A DNA stretch of 64,000 nucleotides, taken from Candidatus Contendibacter sp. Its GTDB lineage: Bacteria > Pseudomonadota > Gammaproteobacteria > Competibacterales > Competibacteraceae. This document shows positions 45,863-59,564 of the stretch, in pieces (position 1 is the stretch's first letter; every line of letters starts with the position of its first letter). Both the position numbers and the translations under genes were made by a program. The DNA is taken from contig JARSSO010000045.1 in NCBI GenBank assembly GCA_029624765.1, forward strand, positions 124,001 through 188,000. The letters run 5' to 3'. The notes below the pieces were generated by a model. The model did no database searches and was not told where the DNA came from. It saw nothing but the letters and a program-made list of their open reading frames with translations.

Positions 45863-46521
45863 GACATCGCTCCCAAGCGAACACCCCGTTCGGCGCACTG
45901 TTGCTCCAAGCGTTCCATATCCCCCGGCCCCGGAATGCCGATGCCCCATACCCGCTCGCTGTCCACCACCACCTGAAACGGCCGGCGTTCCGCTTCCCGA
46001 TCCAGATAGGGCGCATAGCGTTCCCGTCCCAGCGGCGACAGGGGAATCAATGGTTGATTAGCGGAACCGCGCCAGAGCAGGCGGGTGGGATGGCGCGATT
46101 GGAACGGCTCGGGAATGCTGGCGTCCAGCAAGGCCAAAATCGGCGCAAACTCGCGTTGCAAGCGCCGCCACGGCAGGCCGCTGTAACAGAGGATGTCGAA
46201 ATGCAACCCCGCCGCCTCCCGCCAGTCGCGCAAGGCTTCCAGCAGCGCCAGCAACGCCGCCGGTTGTGCGAACGGCTCGCCACCGGAGATCGTCACCCCA
46301 TCCAATTCATTTGAGGCCGCCTCCTGGCACCAAGCCAGCAGCACCGACAGCGGCAATGCTTGGTCCCCGTCGAACGCCCACGTGTCTTGCGAGACACAGC
46401 CGGGACAGGTCAGTGCGCAACCCTGGAACCACAACCCGATGCGTCGGCCCGGACCCAGGGTCGTGACCGGGTAGTGGGCTTTATTCAGATGGAGCAGCGG
46501 TGTTTGGAGACTGTTTGCCAT
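45850..46521 (-). CDS. NrdG-like radical SAM protein
   Basis: 223 residues. CALTCPGC (Cys35, Cys39, Cys42) is the CxxxCxxC [4Fe-4S]/SAM site, followed by ISGGEPF (78-84) for SAM binding. The compact size and WFQGCALTCPGC context resemble glycyl-radical activating enzymes such as NrdG/PflA. No SPASM domain is seen. No glycyl-radical enzyme gene (NrdD/Pfl) is nearby; instead it is the first gene of a unit with a Ser/Thr kinase (13-base overlap) and a Clp-type ATPase. The usual NrdG role is therefore doubtful and the target unknown. Confidence 0.85.
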   Translation of the reverse strand: MANSLQTPLLHLNKAHYPVTTLGPGRRIGLWFQGCALTCPGCVSQDTWAFDGDQALPLSVLLAWCQEAASNELDGVTISGGEPFAQPAALLALLEALRDWREAAGLHFDILCYSGLPWRRLQREFAPILALLDASIPEPFQSRHPTRLLWRGSANQPLIPLSPLGRERYAPYLDREAERRPFQVVVDSERVWGIGIPGPGDMERLEQQCAERGVRLGAMSWRG

Positions 46522-46560
46522 CGAATCACCCCGGTGCCGTGCGCTAAACCTGACTGATCA

Positions 46561-46610
46561 AACCACCCCGGCCCTACGGGCCACCCCTCCTTATCCAAGG
46601 AGGGGAATTC
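46561..46610. repeat. REP-like double-hairpin repeat, copy 2
   Basis: A 50-base element with stems GGCCC-TAC-GGGCC and CCCCTCCTT-ATCC-AAGGAGGGG, in direct orientation to 42943-42993. It lies 39 bases upstream of the radical SAM start. A degraded half copy (caccccggtgccgtgcgct) precedes it at about 46527-46545, and CTGACTG occurs just upstream of both full copies. Confidence 0.85.
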
Positions 46611-46662
46611 AGCACGATCAATCGACAAGCCGCAAGCCCGGCGGCAACGCCTCGCCGAATAT

Positions 46663-46706
46663 CTACCCGGGCAGTCCTCGCAGCAACCGGGATGTTGGAC
46701 TCAGCC

Positions 46707-46710
<4 letters not shown>
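46663..46710 (-). pseudogene. DUF58 gene stub (first 15 codons) after moxR
   Basis: An ATG overlapping the moxR stop (ATGA) begins MRLSPTSRLLRGLPG and hits TAG. It matches the start of the full DUF58 gene, MRFSFSPTSRLLRGLAGW, with the stop where Trp would be. Third-position differences are extensive (e.g. CCACATCCCGG against CCCACCTCACGC), so the two are not recent copies. It marks the original place of DUF58 in the MoxR operon, cut off by the cassette now between the two. Confidence 0.75.
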
Positions 46711-47707
<997 letters not shown>

Positions 47708-47711
<4 letters not shown>

Positions 47712-48751
47712 CGGGTGCGATTGAGTCGTTGCAGGGTTTGCAGGGTGTGGAGCAGGGCCGCGGCGTCCAGCGGCTGATCCGAGTCGGCCAGCGCGGCGTC
47801 CAGGGAGGATTCGGCGGCCCCCGGCTGGCGGTGCCGCAAGCGGCGCAGGGTGTAGTGACGGGCGGCGTGCAGCAGAGCGGGGCCAGCCCCATGCCGCCAG
47901 AGGAAGCGCGAACTGGCGTCCAGATGCTCGACCAGTCGGCGTTGCGCGTCGGCGCGCGGCAACAGGATCGGCCCCAGCCGCCGGCTGTAATGCCACAAGG
48001 CCGCCAGCAGGGTCAACATCAGCCCGACCAGCGGCATCCAGGCTTGCTCCCACAGCAGTTGCGTCAGCGACGGGAGCTGCATCCGGTATTGCAACCAGAT
48101 CGTGCCGGCGGGGTTGCGCTGCATCAACGCCCACAGAAAACCGGCGTGGTCGTGGTCCTCGATCCGTCCGTTGGCGAACAGCCGCAAGTCGGTCAACAGC
48201 GTCACCTGGCCCTGGCCCCACGGTATCGTGCGCCAGAAGTCGCCGTTCAGTCGCAAGCCGGCGTGGAAATCGACCTGGAGGGGTGGCGCGGCGGGGTCCG
48301 GTTGCACCGGGACCGGCTGGTTCGGGGCGCATTGCGTCGGGGTATGGCTGCGCGTCGCCAGGGCGTTCAGGAGATGATCGCCGCTCTGACCCGGTTCGTA
48401 TTCGCGCCTCACACCGATGAGGAAATGACCGCCCCGGTCGACCCAGGCCAGCAAGCGCTGGACTTCGGCGGCGGTCAACACATGGCTGGGCACGGTCATC
48501 AGCACGGTGTCGGCGGGATCGAGAGTCGGCGGCAGGTCGCGCGGCCGACGCACACTGTGAACGGCGCGACCCAGCCGGGTCAACAACCGGTCCGCCGCGT
48601 AGAACGGATTGCGCCGGGCCGCTTCGCCGTAACCGGTCCATACGTCCTCGCTGCGTTTGACCAGATTCTGGCTCAGCCACAGGCCCGCGCCGGCCACGAT
48701 GAGCAGCGCCAGCACTCCCACCCCCACCAGGACAAGCCGGGGCTGCGTCAT
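47708..48751 (-). CDS. DUF4350-type membrane protein of MoxR operon
   Basis: 347 residues from ATG MTQPRLVLVGVGV. One N-terminal helix (~4-28), a Rossmann-like periplasmic domain (RNPFYAADRLLTRLG, LLAWVDRGGHFLIGVR, typical of DUF4350) and a second helix near residues ~240-262 (WMPLVGLMLTLLAALWHYSRR), followed by a cytoplasmic helical tail. It overlaps neighbours at both ends by ATGA. Function unknown beyond its fixed place in MoxR operons. Confidence 0.85.
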
Positions 48752-50295
48752 GGCGACGATCCGGCCGGGGTGGGGAAATGGCGCGGCCATTCCACGCACA
48801 ACGCGCGCGCGCCGGTTGCGTTGGGCGGACGATGCGCGTAGGCCGTCGCCTGCCAGACGCGGGTCAGACGGCGGAAAAACTCCAGCAACTCGCTATCGCC
48901 CAGTCGCGCGGCGGCCAGACGCAGGCAATCCTCCTCGGTGGCGCCGACGGCAACCGGCACACCGTGATGGATCGCCAATCCCGCCAGGCTGCCCCGATAC
49001 AACGTCCGCATCGCCTCACGCGGCTGGCCGGCGGTCCAAAGCCGCCAGGCGACTTCGCCAAGCGCGGCGTCCGGCGGCGCGACCGGATCGTCCCGACCCA
49101 GAAGCGGCGCCGGTTTGACGCGGGCGCGGCGCGGGCGCGGGCCGCGCGGAATCGTCGGCAGCCGCCACAGTCGCCAACCCGCGACGGCCACCACCAGGCC
49201 CAGCGCGAACCACAGCGCGTATTCGACCCCCAGCGCGAACCAGTGCGCCAGGGTGTCGGCGGAGGTTCGCGGTTCCGGCGGCGGCTCGGGCTGATCCCGT
49301 TCTCGCCAGCGCCAGCGTTCTTGCGTGACGCAGGTTCGCAATTCCGGGTCGCGCAGGGTTTCGGCCAGTGCCTGTCGCACCGGGTCGGTGGCCTCGGCCA
49401 ATTCCGCCATCCGTGCTCGCGATTGAGCGCAGCGCATCTTCACCATATCCATTTCCCAGTCATCATCAAGCACGACATCGGCGAAACCGACCGTAGGCTG
49501 GCTGGCCCACAGCGCCGCGCCGAGCACCAGCCCGACCACGACCGCCACCGGTCGGGCTGGCGCCAGCCGCGCCGCCAGGCGCCGGAAACCCAGCTCCAGA
49601 TCCCAGGCTTCCAGCCAGGTGCGCCGGTTGAGATACAGCGCGAAGCCGGCGGCGACGTAAAACGGCTCCACCAGACTCATCCCGCAAAAACCCACCGCGT
49701 TGAGCCACAACTGCCCCCACGGCTCGGAGTCGTCCAACAACTCGTACCATTCCAGATCCACGAAATCGGGGATCAACATCCACGTCAGGGCGACCAGCGC
49801 CAAATCCAGGCCGATTTCCAGATGGGCGCAGATCACGGTCAGCCACACGGCCGGTCCGCGCCCCGGCTGGCCCAAATCACGCAGCCGTTGGCGACGAGCC
49901 TTGCCCGCCAGCCCTTCCAGTTGCGTCACCGGTAAATGGAAGGAACGGGCGAGATCGAAGCGGCGCCAGGTTAGCGCGGCCAGCGCCTGGCGGCGCAACA
50001 GGCCCGGCAGTTCGCGCCAGAACCGGCGACGATCCGGCGTGTCGCCGAACAGGGCGTGGCCCAGGACGTACAACGGCGGACGGTCCAGCAGGGGTTTGAG
50101 CCACCACAGCAGCCACGGCACCAGCCACCAATGGCCCCAGCACAGCAGGTGCAACAACAGAAACAGCGGCAGCGCCAGCGCGAACCACGCCCGATAGACT
50201 GGCCCCGGCCAGTGTCGGAGCATCACCGCGCCCAGGTCGGTCGCCTCCCAGGGATTGCGCGGGCGTAACTCGGCGGCGACGGCGTCAAGGCGCAC
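48748..50295 (-). CDS. DUF4129-containing membrane protein of MoxR operon
   Basis: 515 residues. Several N-terminal hydrophobic segments (LALPLFLLLHLLCWGHWWLV, LDLALVALTWMLIPDFVDL), a periplasmic acidic stretch, another helix (EYALWFALGLVVAVAGWRLW) and a C-terminal cytoplasmic DUF4129-like domain (AWRLWTAGQPREAMRTLYRG, LARLGDSELLEFFRRLT). The stop overlaps the DUF4350 start; its start overlaps the SpoIIM-like gene end by 11 bases. Probable inner-membrane component of the MoxR system. Confidence 0.82.
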   Translation of the reverse strand: MRLDAVAAELRPRNPWEATDLGAVMLRHWPGPVYRAWFALALPLFLLLHLLCWGHWWLVPWLLWWLKPLLDRPPLYVLGHALFGDTPDRRRFWRELPGLLRRQALAALTWRRFDLARSFHLPVTQLEGLAGKARRQRLRDLGQPGRGPAVWLTVICAHLEIGLDLALVALTWMLIPDFVDLEWYELLDDSEPWGQLWLNAVGFCGMSLVEPFYVAAGFALYLNRRTWLEAWDLELGFRRLAARLAPARPVAVVVGLVLGAALWASQPTVGFADVVLDDDWEMDMVKMRCAQSRARMAELAEATDPVRQALAETLRDPELRTCVTQERWRWRERDQPEPPPEPRTSADTLAHWFALGVEYALWFALGLVVAVAGWRLWRLPTIPRGPRPRRARVKPAPLLGRDDPVAPPDAALGEVAWRLWTAGQPREAMRTLYRGSLAGLAIHHGVPVAVGATEEDCLRLAAARLGDSELLEFFRRLTRVWQATAYAHRPPNATGARALCVEWPRHFPTPAGSSP

Positions 50296-51256
50296 GACGG
50301 CCCGCCCAGCCGAGATAGGCGATCACCAGCAGCCAGCCCGCGCCGCCCACCGCGTATTTGGCGGCGGCGGGAATGGCGCGGTTGGAAGACCAGAACGCCT
50401 CGATGAACGCCGCCAGCACCAGCAGCGCGGCCACGCCGATGATCAGCCGCACCCCCTCGGCGGCGGCCCGGCGCAGGGCTTCCGCCCGCCCCAGGCGGCC
50501 CGGCGCGGCCACCGCCCAGCCCAGCTTCAAGCCGGCGACCCCGGCCAGCACGATGCCGGTCAGCTCGAACGCGCCATGGCCGGCGACGAACGTATAAAAG
50601 GTTTCGATGTAGCCGCGCGCGGTGAGATAGCCGGACACGGCACCGATGAACACGCCGTTGAACACCAGCATGAACGCCGCCCCGACGCCGAGCAGAACGC
50701 CGCCGGCGAACGTGCGAAAGCCGATGCCGATGTTGTTGTGGATGTAGTAGCCGAACATCGCCAGATCGGCGGCGGCGGCGCGATCGACCGCCTCCTGGCC
50801 AGGCGCGTAATTCTCCTCGATCTCGGCCACCGTCTCCGGCGACAGCAGGCTGTAGATCAACTCCGGGGACTGATGAACCGCCAGACCCATCCCCAGCAGC
50901 GGCAGGTAGAACAGCGCCGCGCACAGCCAGAACAGCCGGGCGTCGGCCCGTACCCGGCGGGGAAAGTCCGCCAGCAGAAAATCCAGCGCGGCCCGTCCCC
51001 GCCGTCGCGGCGCCTGGTAAAGCTGCTGGTGGGCGCGCAACGCCAGTTGGTTGAGCCGGTCCAGCAGCGGTCCGCTGTAACAGCGGGCGCGGGCGATGGA
51101 CAATTGCTGGCACAACCGGCGGTAAGCGGCGGGAAACTCGGCCATCGACAACGGCGCGGCGTTGCGATCCGGCTTGCGACGCTCCAGCCGGTCCAGCGTC
51201 GCGGCGAAGGCCCGCCAGTCGGCGGCGTAGCGCTGTTCGAAGGGACGTTGTTTCAC
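50285..51256 (-). CDS. SpoIIM/DUF95-like membrane protein
   Basis: 323 residues from GTG (reads VKQRPFEQRYAADW), whose G overlaps the RDD stop as GTGA. A cytoplasmic helical N-terminus precedes five or six membrane segments with the SpoIIM signature NNIGIGFRTFAGGVLLGVGA and GHGAFELTGIVLAGVAGLKLG. The family is named for a sporulation protein, but in Proteobacteria it is a routine part of MoxR operons; no sporulation is implied. Confidence 0.88.
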   Translation of the reverse strand: MKQRPFEQRYAADWRAFAATLDRLERRKPDRNAAPLSMAEFPAAYRRLCQQLSIARARCYSGPLLDRLNQLALRAHQQLYQAPRRRGRAALDFLLADFPRRVRADARLFWLCAALFYLPLLGMGLAVHQSPELIYSLLSPETVAEIEENYAPGQEAVDRAAAADLAMFGYYIHNNIGIGFRTFAGGVLLGVGAAFMLVFNGVFIGAVSGYLTARGYIETFYTFVAGHGAFELTGIVLAGVAGLKLGWAVAAPGRLGRAEALRRAAAEGVRLIIGVAALLVLAAFIEAFWSSNRAIPAAAKYAVGGAGWLLVIAYLGWAGRRAP

Positions 51257-51954
51257 GGATGTTCCCCCACCAGCCAGCGGGCATGGGCGCGCAACCGCTC
51301 GACGGCGGCCACGCCTTGCAACCCGCTGGTACAATCCGCCAGCAGCGCGGCCAGTTCCTCCTGCCGCTCGGGGTTCAACACCGGGCCACGCTCGGCGAAG
51401 GCGATCAGCCATTGCTGCTCGGCGGTGCTCAACGCCAAGGGCGGCGGCAACGCCGGCCCTGGCGGCAACGCGAGCGGTTTGACCGGAGGATCGCGGTAGA
51501 TCACCATCGTGCCGGCCGCCAGATCGCCCAGCCGCTGGAAATCGCGGCTGATCAGCATGGCCACGACGCCGAACCCGTAAAACACCGGCAGGAAATCCAC
51601 CGCCCGCAGCAGGTTGCGGATCAGCGCCGCCGGCCAGTCCACCGGGGCGCCGTTGACCAGCACCACTTGCAAACCCAGCGCCTTCTTGCCCGGCGTGGCG
51701 CCATCGGCGTACATCTCGAACGCGACCGGATAGAACCATTCGATCAAGAACAGGGCGATCAGCCATATGCCAAAGCCACCCCAGCCCAGCACGGCCAATC
51801 CCATCGACAACCCCCACAGCGCGCCATAGCGGATCAGGCTGTCCATGCCCCAGGCCAGCGCGCGCGCCACCGGTCCGGCCACCCGCAGGTTCAGGGTGAT
51901 CCCCTCGGGGGTTTCGACGCGACGGATCGTATCGAGCAAGACAGGACTGGACAT
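51253..51954 (-). CDS. RDD family membrane protein
   Basis: 233 residues from ATG MSSPVLLDTIRRVETPEG. It has the RDD domain: ARALAWGMDSLIRYGALWGL, ADGATPGKKALGLQVV, LIRNLLRAVDFLPVFYGFG and DFQRLGDLAAGTMVIYRD, with three or four membrane segments; the Arg/Asp residues that name the family are partly replaced (MDSLI). It is the first gene of the MoxR operon. About 200 bases separate it from pheA; no clear promoter was recognised there. Confidence 0.88.
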   Translation of the reverse strand: MSSPVLLDTIRRVETPEGITLNLRVAGPVARALAWGMDSLIRYGALWGLSMGLAVLGWGGFGIWLIALFLIEWFYPVAFEMYADGATPGKKALGLQVVLVNGAPVDWPAALIRNLLRAVDFLPVFYGFGVVAMLISRDFQRLGDLAAGTMVIYRDPPVKPLALPPGPALPPPLALSTAEQQWLIAFAERGPVLNPERQEELAALLADCTSGLQGVAAVERLRAHARWLVGEHP

Positions 51955-52156
51955 GGTCAGGATCGAACGGCGGGTCGGAACCAGCGACGCGCCTTGTCGC
52001 CGGGGCTGTCGCGCCGGCATCGTGAAAAGACCGTGCCTCGACGTGGGTTCGCGGTTCCGTCGGTCATGCTCCGATCTTCTCCCGGTTCCTCGTCATCGAA
52101 AGGCGGCTTCAGGCGGCCTTCCGTGAGTCAACTTGCTGAAAAGACGCTCCCGCCGC

Positions 52157-53238
52157 TTACAGCACGCCCTTGGGATACGACCCCAGCACTCGAAACAGGC
52201 TGGCTTGCTCGCGCAATTCGGCGAGCGCTCTGGCCACCGGCTCGTCCCGGACGTGACCGTCCAGGTCGATGAAAAACACGTAATCCCACATCCCCCGTCG
52301 CGAAGGCCGCGACTCGATCCGGTTCATGCTCACATTGTTGCGGGCCAGCGGCTCCAGCAACCGAAACAGCGCGCCGGGCCGGTTGAGCGAGGCCACCAGC
52401 AGCGCGGTCTTGTCGTCGCCGGAAGGCTCGATGGGCTGGCCCCCGATAATCAGGAATCGGGTGGTGTTGTTCGGCTCGTCCTCGATGTTACGCACCAGGG
52501 TCGGCAACCGGTAAATGTCCGCCGCGCACTGGCCAGCGATCGCCGCCGCGTCCGATTCGTCGCGCACCCGCCGCGCCGCCTCGCCGTTGCTGCCGACCTC
52601 GATCTGTTCGACGCGGGGCAAGTTGGCGTCCAGCCACTCCCGGCACTGCGCCAGCGACTGGCGGTGCGAATAGATGCGCCGAAGCGCCGTAAGCTCGGCG
52701 GCGCGGGTGATCAAATGATGGTTGATGCGCATCTGCACCTCGCCGCAAATCCGCAGCGGCGATTGCAGGAACATGTCCAGGGTGTGATTGACCACGCCCT
52801 CGGTGGAATTTTCCACCGGTACCACCCCGTAATCGGCGGAGCCCGCCTCGACCTCGCGGAACACCTCGTCAATCGCCCGGAGCGGAATGCTGCGGATGGA
52901 CTGGCCGAAATGCTTGAGCGCGGCGGCCTGGGTGAAGGTGCCTTCCGGCCCCAGAAACGCGATGCGCAACGGCTCCTCCAGCGCCAGGCAGGCCGACATG
53001 ATCTCGCGGAACAGGCGAGCCATTTCCTCGTTGCTGAGCGGCCCCCGGTTGGCCTCGATCACCCGCCGCAACACCTGCGCCTCGCGTTCGGGGCGGTAGA
53101 AATTGCCGGTGGCCCCGGCCGCCTGCTTGATCGCTCCGACCTGCTGCGCGCAGCGCGCCCGCTCGGTGATCAGCGTCTGAATTTGCTGGTCCAGCGTGTC
53201 GATTCGTTCCCGCAGCGTTTGCAGGCGATCCGCTTCGT

Positions 53239-53242
<4 letters not shown>
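52157..53242 (-). CDS. pheA: Chorismate mutase/prephenate dehydratase (P-protein)
   Basis: 361 residues. N-terminal AroQ chorismate mutase (~1-90: [20 protein letters not shown]), prephenate dehydratase (~95-275: [46 protein letters not shown]) and a C-terminal ACT domain (~283-361: [34 protein letters not shown]) for phenylalanine feedback control. It makes phenylpyruvate from chorismate. Its ATG overlaps the gyrA stop (ATGA). The usual serC between gyrA and pheA in other gammaproteobacteria is absent. Confidence 0.97.
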
Positions 53243-57177
<3,935 letters not shown>

Positions 57178-57344
57178 GCGGAACCCTCGTCAGCATTCGA
57201 CTCGGCCGCCGGGGCAGCCGTTAAACGATGGATTTTACCACAGCCAGGGGCGATAATTCGGGCGGCGTCCTGGCCGTATCCGCCAGGGCGTGCGTTGGAA
57301 CCGGCGAGGCAAGCGTTCAGCCCCCTTCCGGTTTGCCCTGCTTT

Positions 57345-57371
57345 GATGGGCTTCACTACACTCAGCCCATC
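57345..57371. repeat. REP-like palindrome upstream of repeat-protein gene
   Basis: GATGGGCT-(11 bases)-AGCCCATC forms an 8-bp hairpin of a type common as scattered repeats in Proteobacteria. An additional 11-bp pair, GGCTTCACTAC (57349-57359) and GTAGTGAAGCC (57408-57418), overlaps it, so two alternative foldings are possible. The rest of the 338-base gap between gyrA and the WxNR gene shows no gene; promoters for both presumably lie here. Confidence 0.65.
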
Positions 57372-57515
57372 CTGCAAGTTTTTGTTTTTCCTTAGGATTG
57401 GCTACGCGTAGTGAAGCCTGTCAGGGTGCCGGGGGAGGAGGGCTGAACGGTTACCCGGCGAGAAGGTGGAAGCGGAGGACGTCGCGAGAAGGTTCTAACG
57501 AAGTGGAGATTCAAC

Positions 57516-57977
57516 ATGACTGACCAAGATGATGAACAACGAAATAACACCCTTGAAGAGCTGGTTGAAGAACCGGTTACACAGGAGCGGCGCGAGTTTC
57601 TGCACAGCTTGGGCAAGTGGTCGCGGGCGGTAATCGGCGGCGTGGTGCTGGGCGGAGCGGTAACGACCTCCGAGCAAGCTCGGGCGAGCTGGTACAACCG
57701 GGGTGGCGGCTGGCACAACCGGGGTGGCGGCTGGTACAACCGGGGTGGCGGCTGGTACAACCGGGGTGGCGGCTGGGCCAACCGGAGTGGCGGTGGCTGG
57801 TTCAACCGGGGTGGTGGTTGGCACAATCGAGGCGGTGGCTGGTTCAATCGCAGTGGCGGCTGGGCCAACCGGGGTGGCGGTGGCTGGTACAACCGTAATG
57901 GCGGCTGGCACAACCGGGGTGGGAGCTGGGCTAACCGCAGCGGTGGTTCTGGGGGCAGTTGGATCAACCGACGATAA
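57516..57977 (+). CDS. Tat-signal protein with 13 Trp-X-Asn-Arg repeats; candidate cyclophane RiPP precursor
   Basis: 153 residues. An acidic leader (1-~24) is followed by a twin-arginine-like signal: RREFL (25-29), a hydrophobic stretch AVIGGVVLGGAV and an ARA-S cleavage site (after Ala57). Residues 59-153 are 13 repeats of W-X-N-R joined by Gly/Ser; X is Tyr, His, Ala, Phe or Ile. W-X-N matches the three-residue cyclophane motif made by radical SAM enzymes in triceptides, and the Gly-rich WxN pattern resembles GrrA-type precursors. No cysteines. No SPASM-type maturase is adjacent. GGAG lies 8 bases before ATG, and a terminator follows. Alternatives: an unmodified Gly-rich surface protein. 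Codon changes between units are mostly synonymous or at X. Confidence 0.8.
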   Translation: MTDQDDEQRNNTLEELVEEPVTQERREFLHSLGKWSRAVIGGVVLGGAVTTSEQARASWYNRGGGWHNRGGGWYNRGGGWYNRGGGWANRSGGGWFNRGGGWHNRGGGWFNRSGGWANRGGGGWYNRNGGWHNRGGSWANRSGGSGGSWINRR

Positions 57978-58017
57978 CGCGATTGCCTGAAAAGATTATA
58001 TCGAACCGGGCTTGTCT

Positions 58018-58039
58018 CCCCCCTTATGAAAAAGGGGGG
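58018..58039 (+). terminator. Intrinsic terminator after WxNR repeat gene
   Basis: CCCCCCTT-ATGAAA-AAGGGGGG is a perfect 8-bp stem followed by ATGGTTTGTTT, 41 bases past the stop. It fits rho-independent termination of the small repeat gene. Confidence 0.8.
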
Positions 58040-58109
58040 ATGGTTTGTTTCATTCCGCAATCCAGCAGGTCAGCGAATTGATCGTGCCCGCGCGGCGGAG
58101 TTGACGGAC

Positions 58110-59561
58110 CTAGAACGAGCCGAACAGGGTCCCCAGGACAATGACGGCCACCAGTGCAACCATCGCACCGACGATACCGACCATCACTATATCAAAATAG
58201 CTTTTCTGGTGCGTGGAACCACAGACGGCGAGCAGGGTAACCACGGCGCCGTTGTGTGGCAGGCTGTCCAGAGTACCGGCGCTGATAACCGCCACACGGT
58301 GCAGCAGTGCCGGGTCGATGCCCAGCTCCACCGCCATTTGCAGGTAGGTCGCGCCAAGCGCATCGAGGGCAATGGTCATCCCGCCCGACGCCGAACCGGT
58401 CAACGCGGAGAGGATGTTGGTGGACAGGGCCAGCGAAACCAGTGGCCCGCCTTCGATGGACAGCACCCAGTCACGCACGATCTCGAACGCCGGCACGGCG
58501 GCCACGACGGCCCCGAAACCCACCAGGCTGGCCACGCTGAGCACCGGCAGGGCCGAGGCGTTGGCCCCGGCGTCGACCGTATCACGCAGCGCCGGCAGCC
58601 GCCGTTGGTTGAATGCGACCAGAACGAGGATGGCCGAAATCAGCGCCACGATCACCGACCAGACCCCGCTGACCGACGAAAGCGGAATGCCCCCCCACCG
58701 CGCTTCGGCCAGGAAGCTCGTGTCCAGACGCGGCAACACCCACAGGGACATGACCAGATTCACGAGGATCACCACGATCAGCGGGAGGATGGCCACCAGG
58801 ATTGAGGGACCGGATTCGCTATGATGGCCGCGATGCACTTCCGGCGGGTCAAACGCGCCGGCGGTCGTGGCCCGTTCGCGCACCAGGGTGTCCTCGGCGG
58901 CAGTATCGGGGGCCACGAGGGCGTCGCCATAGCCTTCACCCTTGCGGCGGGCGACGGCCTCGGCGCGCGCCAGCCACCACAGGCCGAAGCCCAGCATGAT
59001 GACAGCCGCGATGATGCCCAGCCCCGGCGCGGCGAAGGGCGTGGTGCCGAAGAACGGCATGGGAATCGCATTCTGGATCGCCGGCGTGCCCGGCAAGGCG
59101 GACATGGTGAAGGTTGAGGTGCCGAGGGCAATGGCCGCCGGCATCAGACGATTCGGGATGTCGGCCGCCCGAAACAGGGCCTGGGCCATCGGCCCGATCA
59201 CGAAGAAGGCGACGAACAGGCTCACGCCGCCGTAAGTGACCAGTGCGCCCGCCAGCACGACCGCCAGCATGGCCCGGCGCGGCCCGAGCCGTTCGGTCAT
59301 GAAGCGGGCGATGGTCGAGACCGAGCCGCTGTCTTCCATGAGTTTCCCGAACACGGCGCCCAGGAGGAAGAGCGGAAAGAACTGAGCGAGAAACCCGCTC
59401 GCCGACATCATGAAGGTTTGGGTCCAGTGCGCCAGCAGCGGTTCTCCCGCCGCAAGCGCGGCGATCAATGCCGCCGCGGGCGCGAGCACCAGAATGCTCC
59501 AACCTCGAAACGACAGCCAGATCAGGACTCCGAGGCCCAGCAGAATGCCGAGCAGCCCCAT
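58110..59561 (-). CDS. GntP-family permease
   Basis: 483 residues with about 12-13 hydrophobic segments. LLGLGVLIWLSFRGWSILVLA, the FFPLFLLGAVFGKLMEDSGS motif, ALVTYGGVSLFVAFFVIGPM and a late GTLDSLPHNGAVVTLLAVCG are typical of GntP (gluconate/H+ symporter) and related carboxylate or short-chain acid transporters. A cytoplasmic loop (~200-245) is charged. Substrate cannot be told. The patatin gene ends 3 bases from its start, so the two may be co-transcribed, with the patatin first. Confidence 0.9.
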   Translation of the reverse strand: MGLLGILLGLGVLIWLSFRGWSILVLAPAAALIAALAAGEPLLAHWTQTFMMSASGFLAQFFPLFLLGAVFGKLMEDSGSVSTIARFMTERLGPRRAMLAVVLAGALVTYGGVSLFVAFFVIGPMAQALFRAADIPNRLMPAAIALGTSTFTMSALPGTPAIQNAIPMPFFGTTPFAAPGLGIIAAVIMLGFGLWWLARAEAVARRKGEGYGDALVAPDTAAEDTLVRERATTAGAFDPPEVHRGHHSESGPSILVAILPLIVVILVNLVMSLWVLPRLDTSFLAEARWGGIPLSSVSGVWSVIVALISAILVLVAFNQRRLPALRDTVDAGANASALPVLSVASLVGFGAVVAAVPAFEIVRDWVLSIEGGPLVSLALSTNILSALTGSASGGMTIALDALGATYLQMAVELGIDPALLHRVAVISAGTLDSLPHNGAVVTLLAVCGSTHQKSYFDIVMVGIVGAMVALVAVIVLGTLFGSF

Positions 59562-59564
59562 GGC

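Noticed and set aside
45850..46521. The NrdG-like radical SAM protein as maturase of the WxNR precursor
   Set aside because: It lacks a SPASM or other peptide-recognition domain, is 11 kb away and is locked into an operon with a kinase and an ATPase. Not excluded, but unsupported.
50285..51256. Evidence for sporulation because of the SpoIIM-like gene
   Set aside because: SpoIIM/DUF95 proteins occur in MoxR operons of many non-sporulating Proteobacteria; no other sporulation gene is present.
57690..57974. CRISPR-like array of short repeats
   Set aside because: The units are 18-27 bases, in phase with one reading frame, without unique spacers, and vary at the third base; they encode a repeat protein.
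57392..58060. Pro-rich leftward frame with repeated PPPRL units opposite the WxNR gene
   Set aside because: It is the antisense of the codon-phased W-X-N-R repeats. The plus-strand frame has a ribosome site, a signal peptide and a terminator; this one has none.
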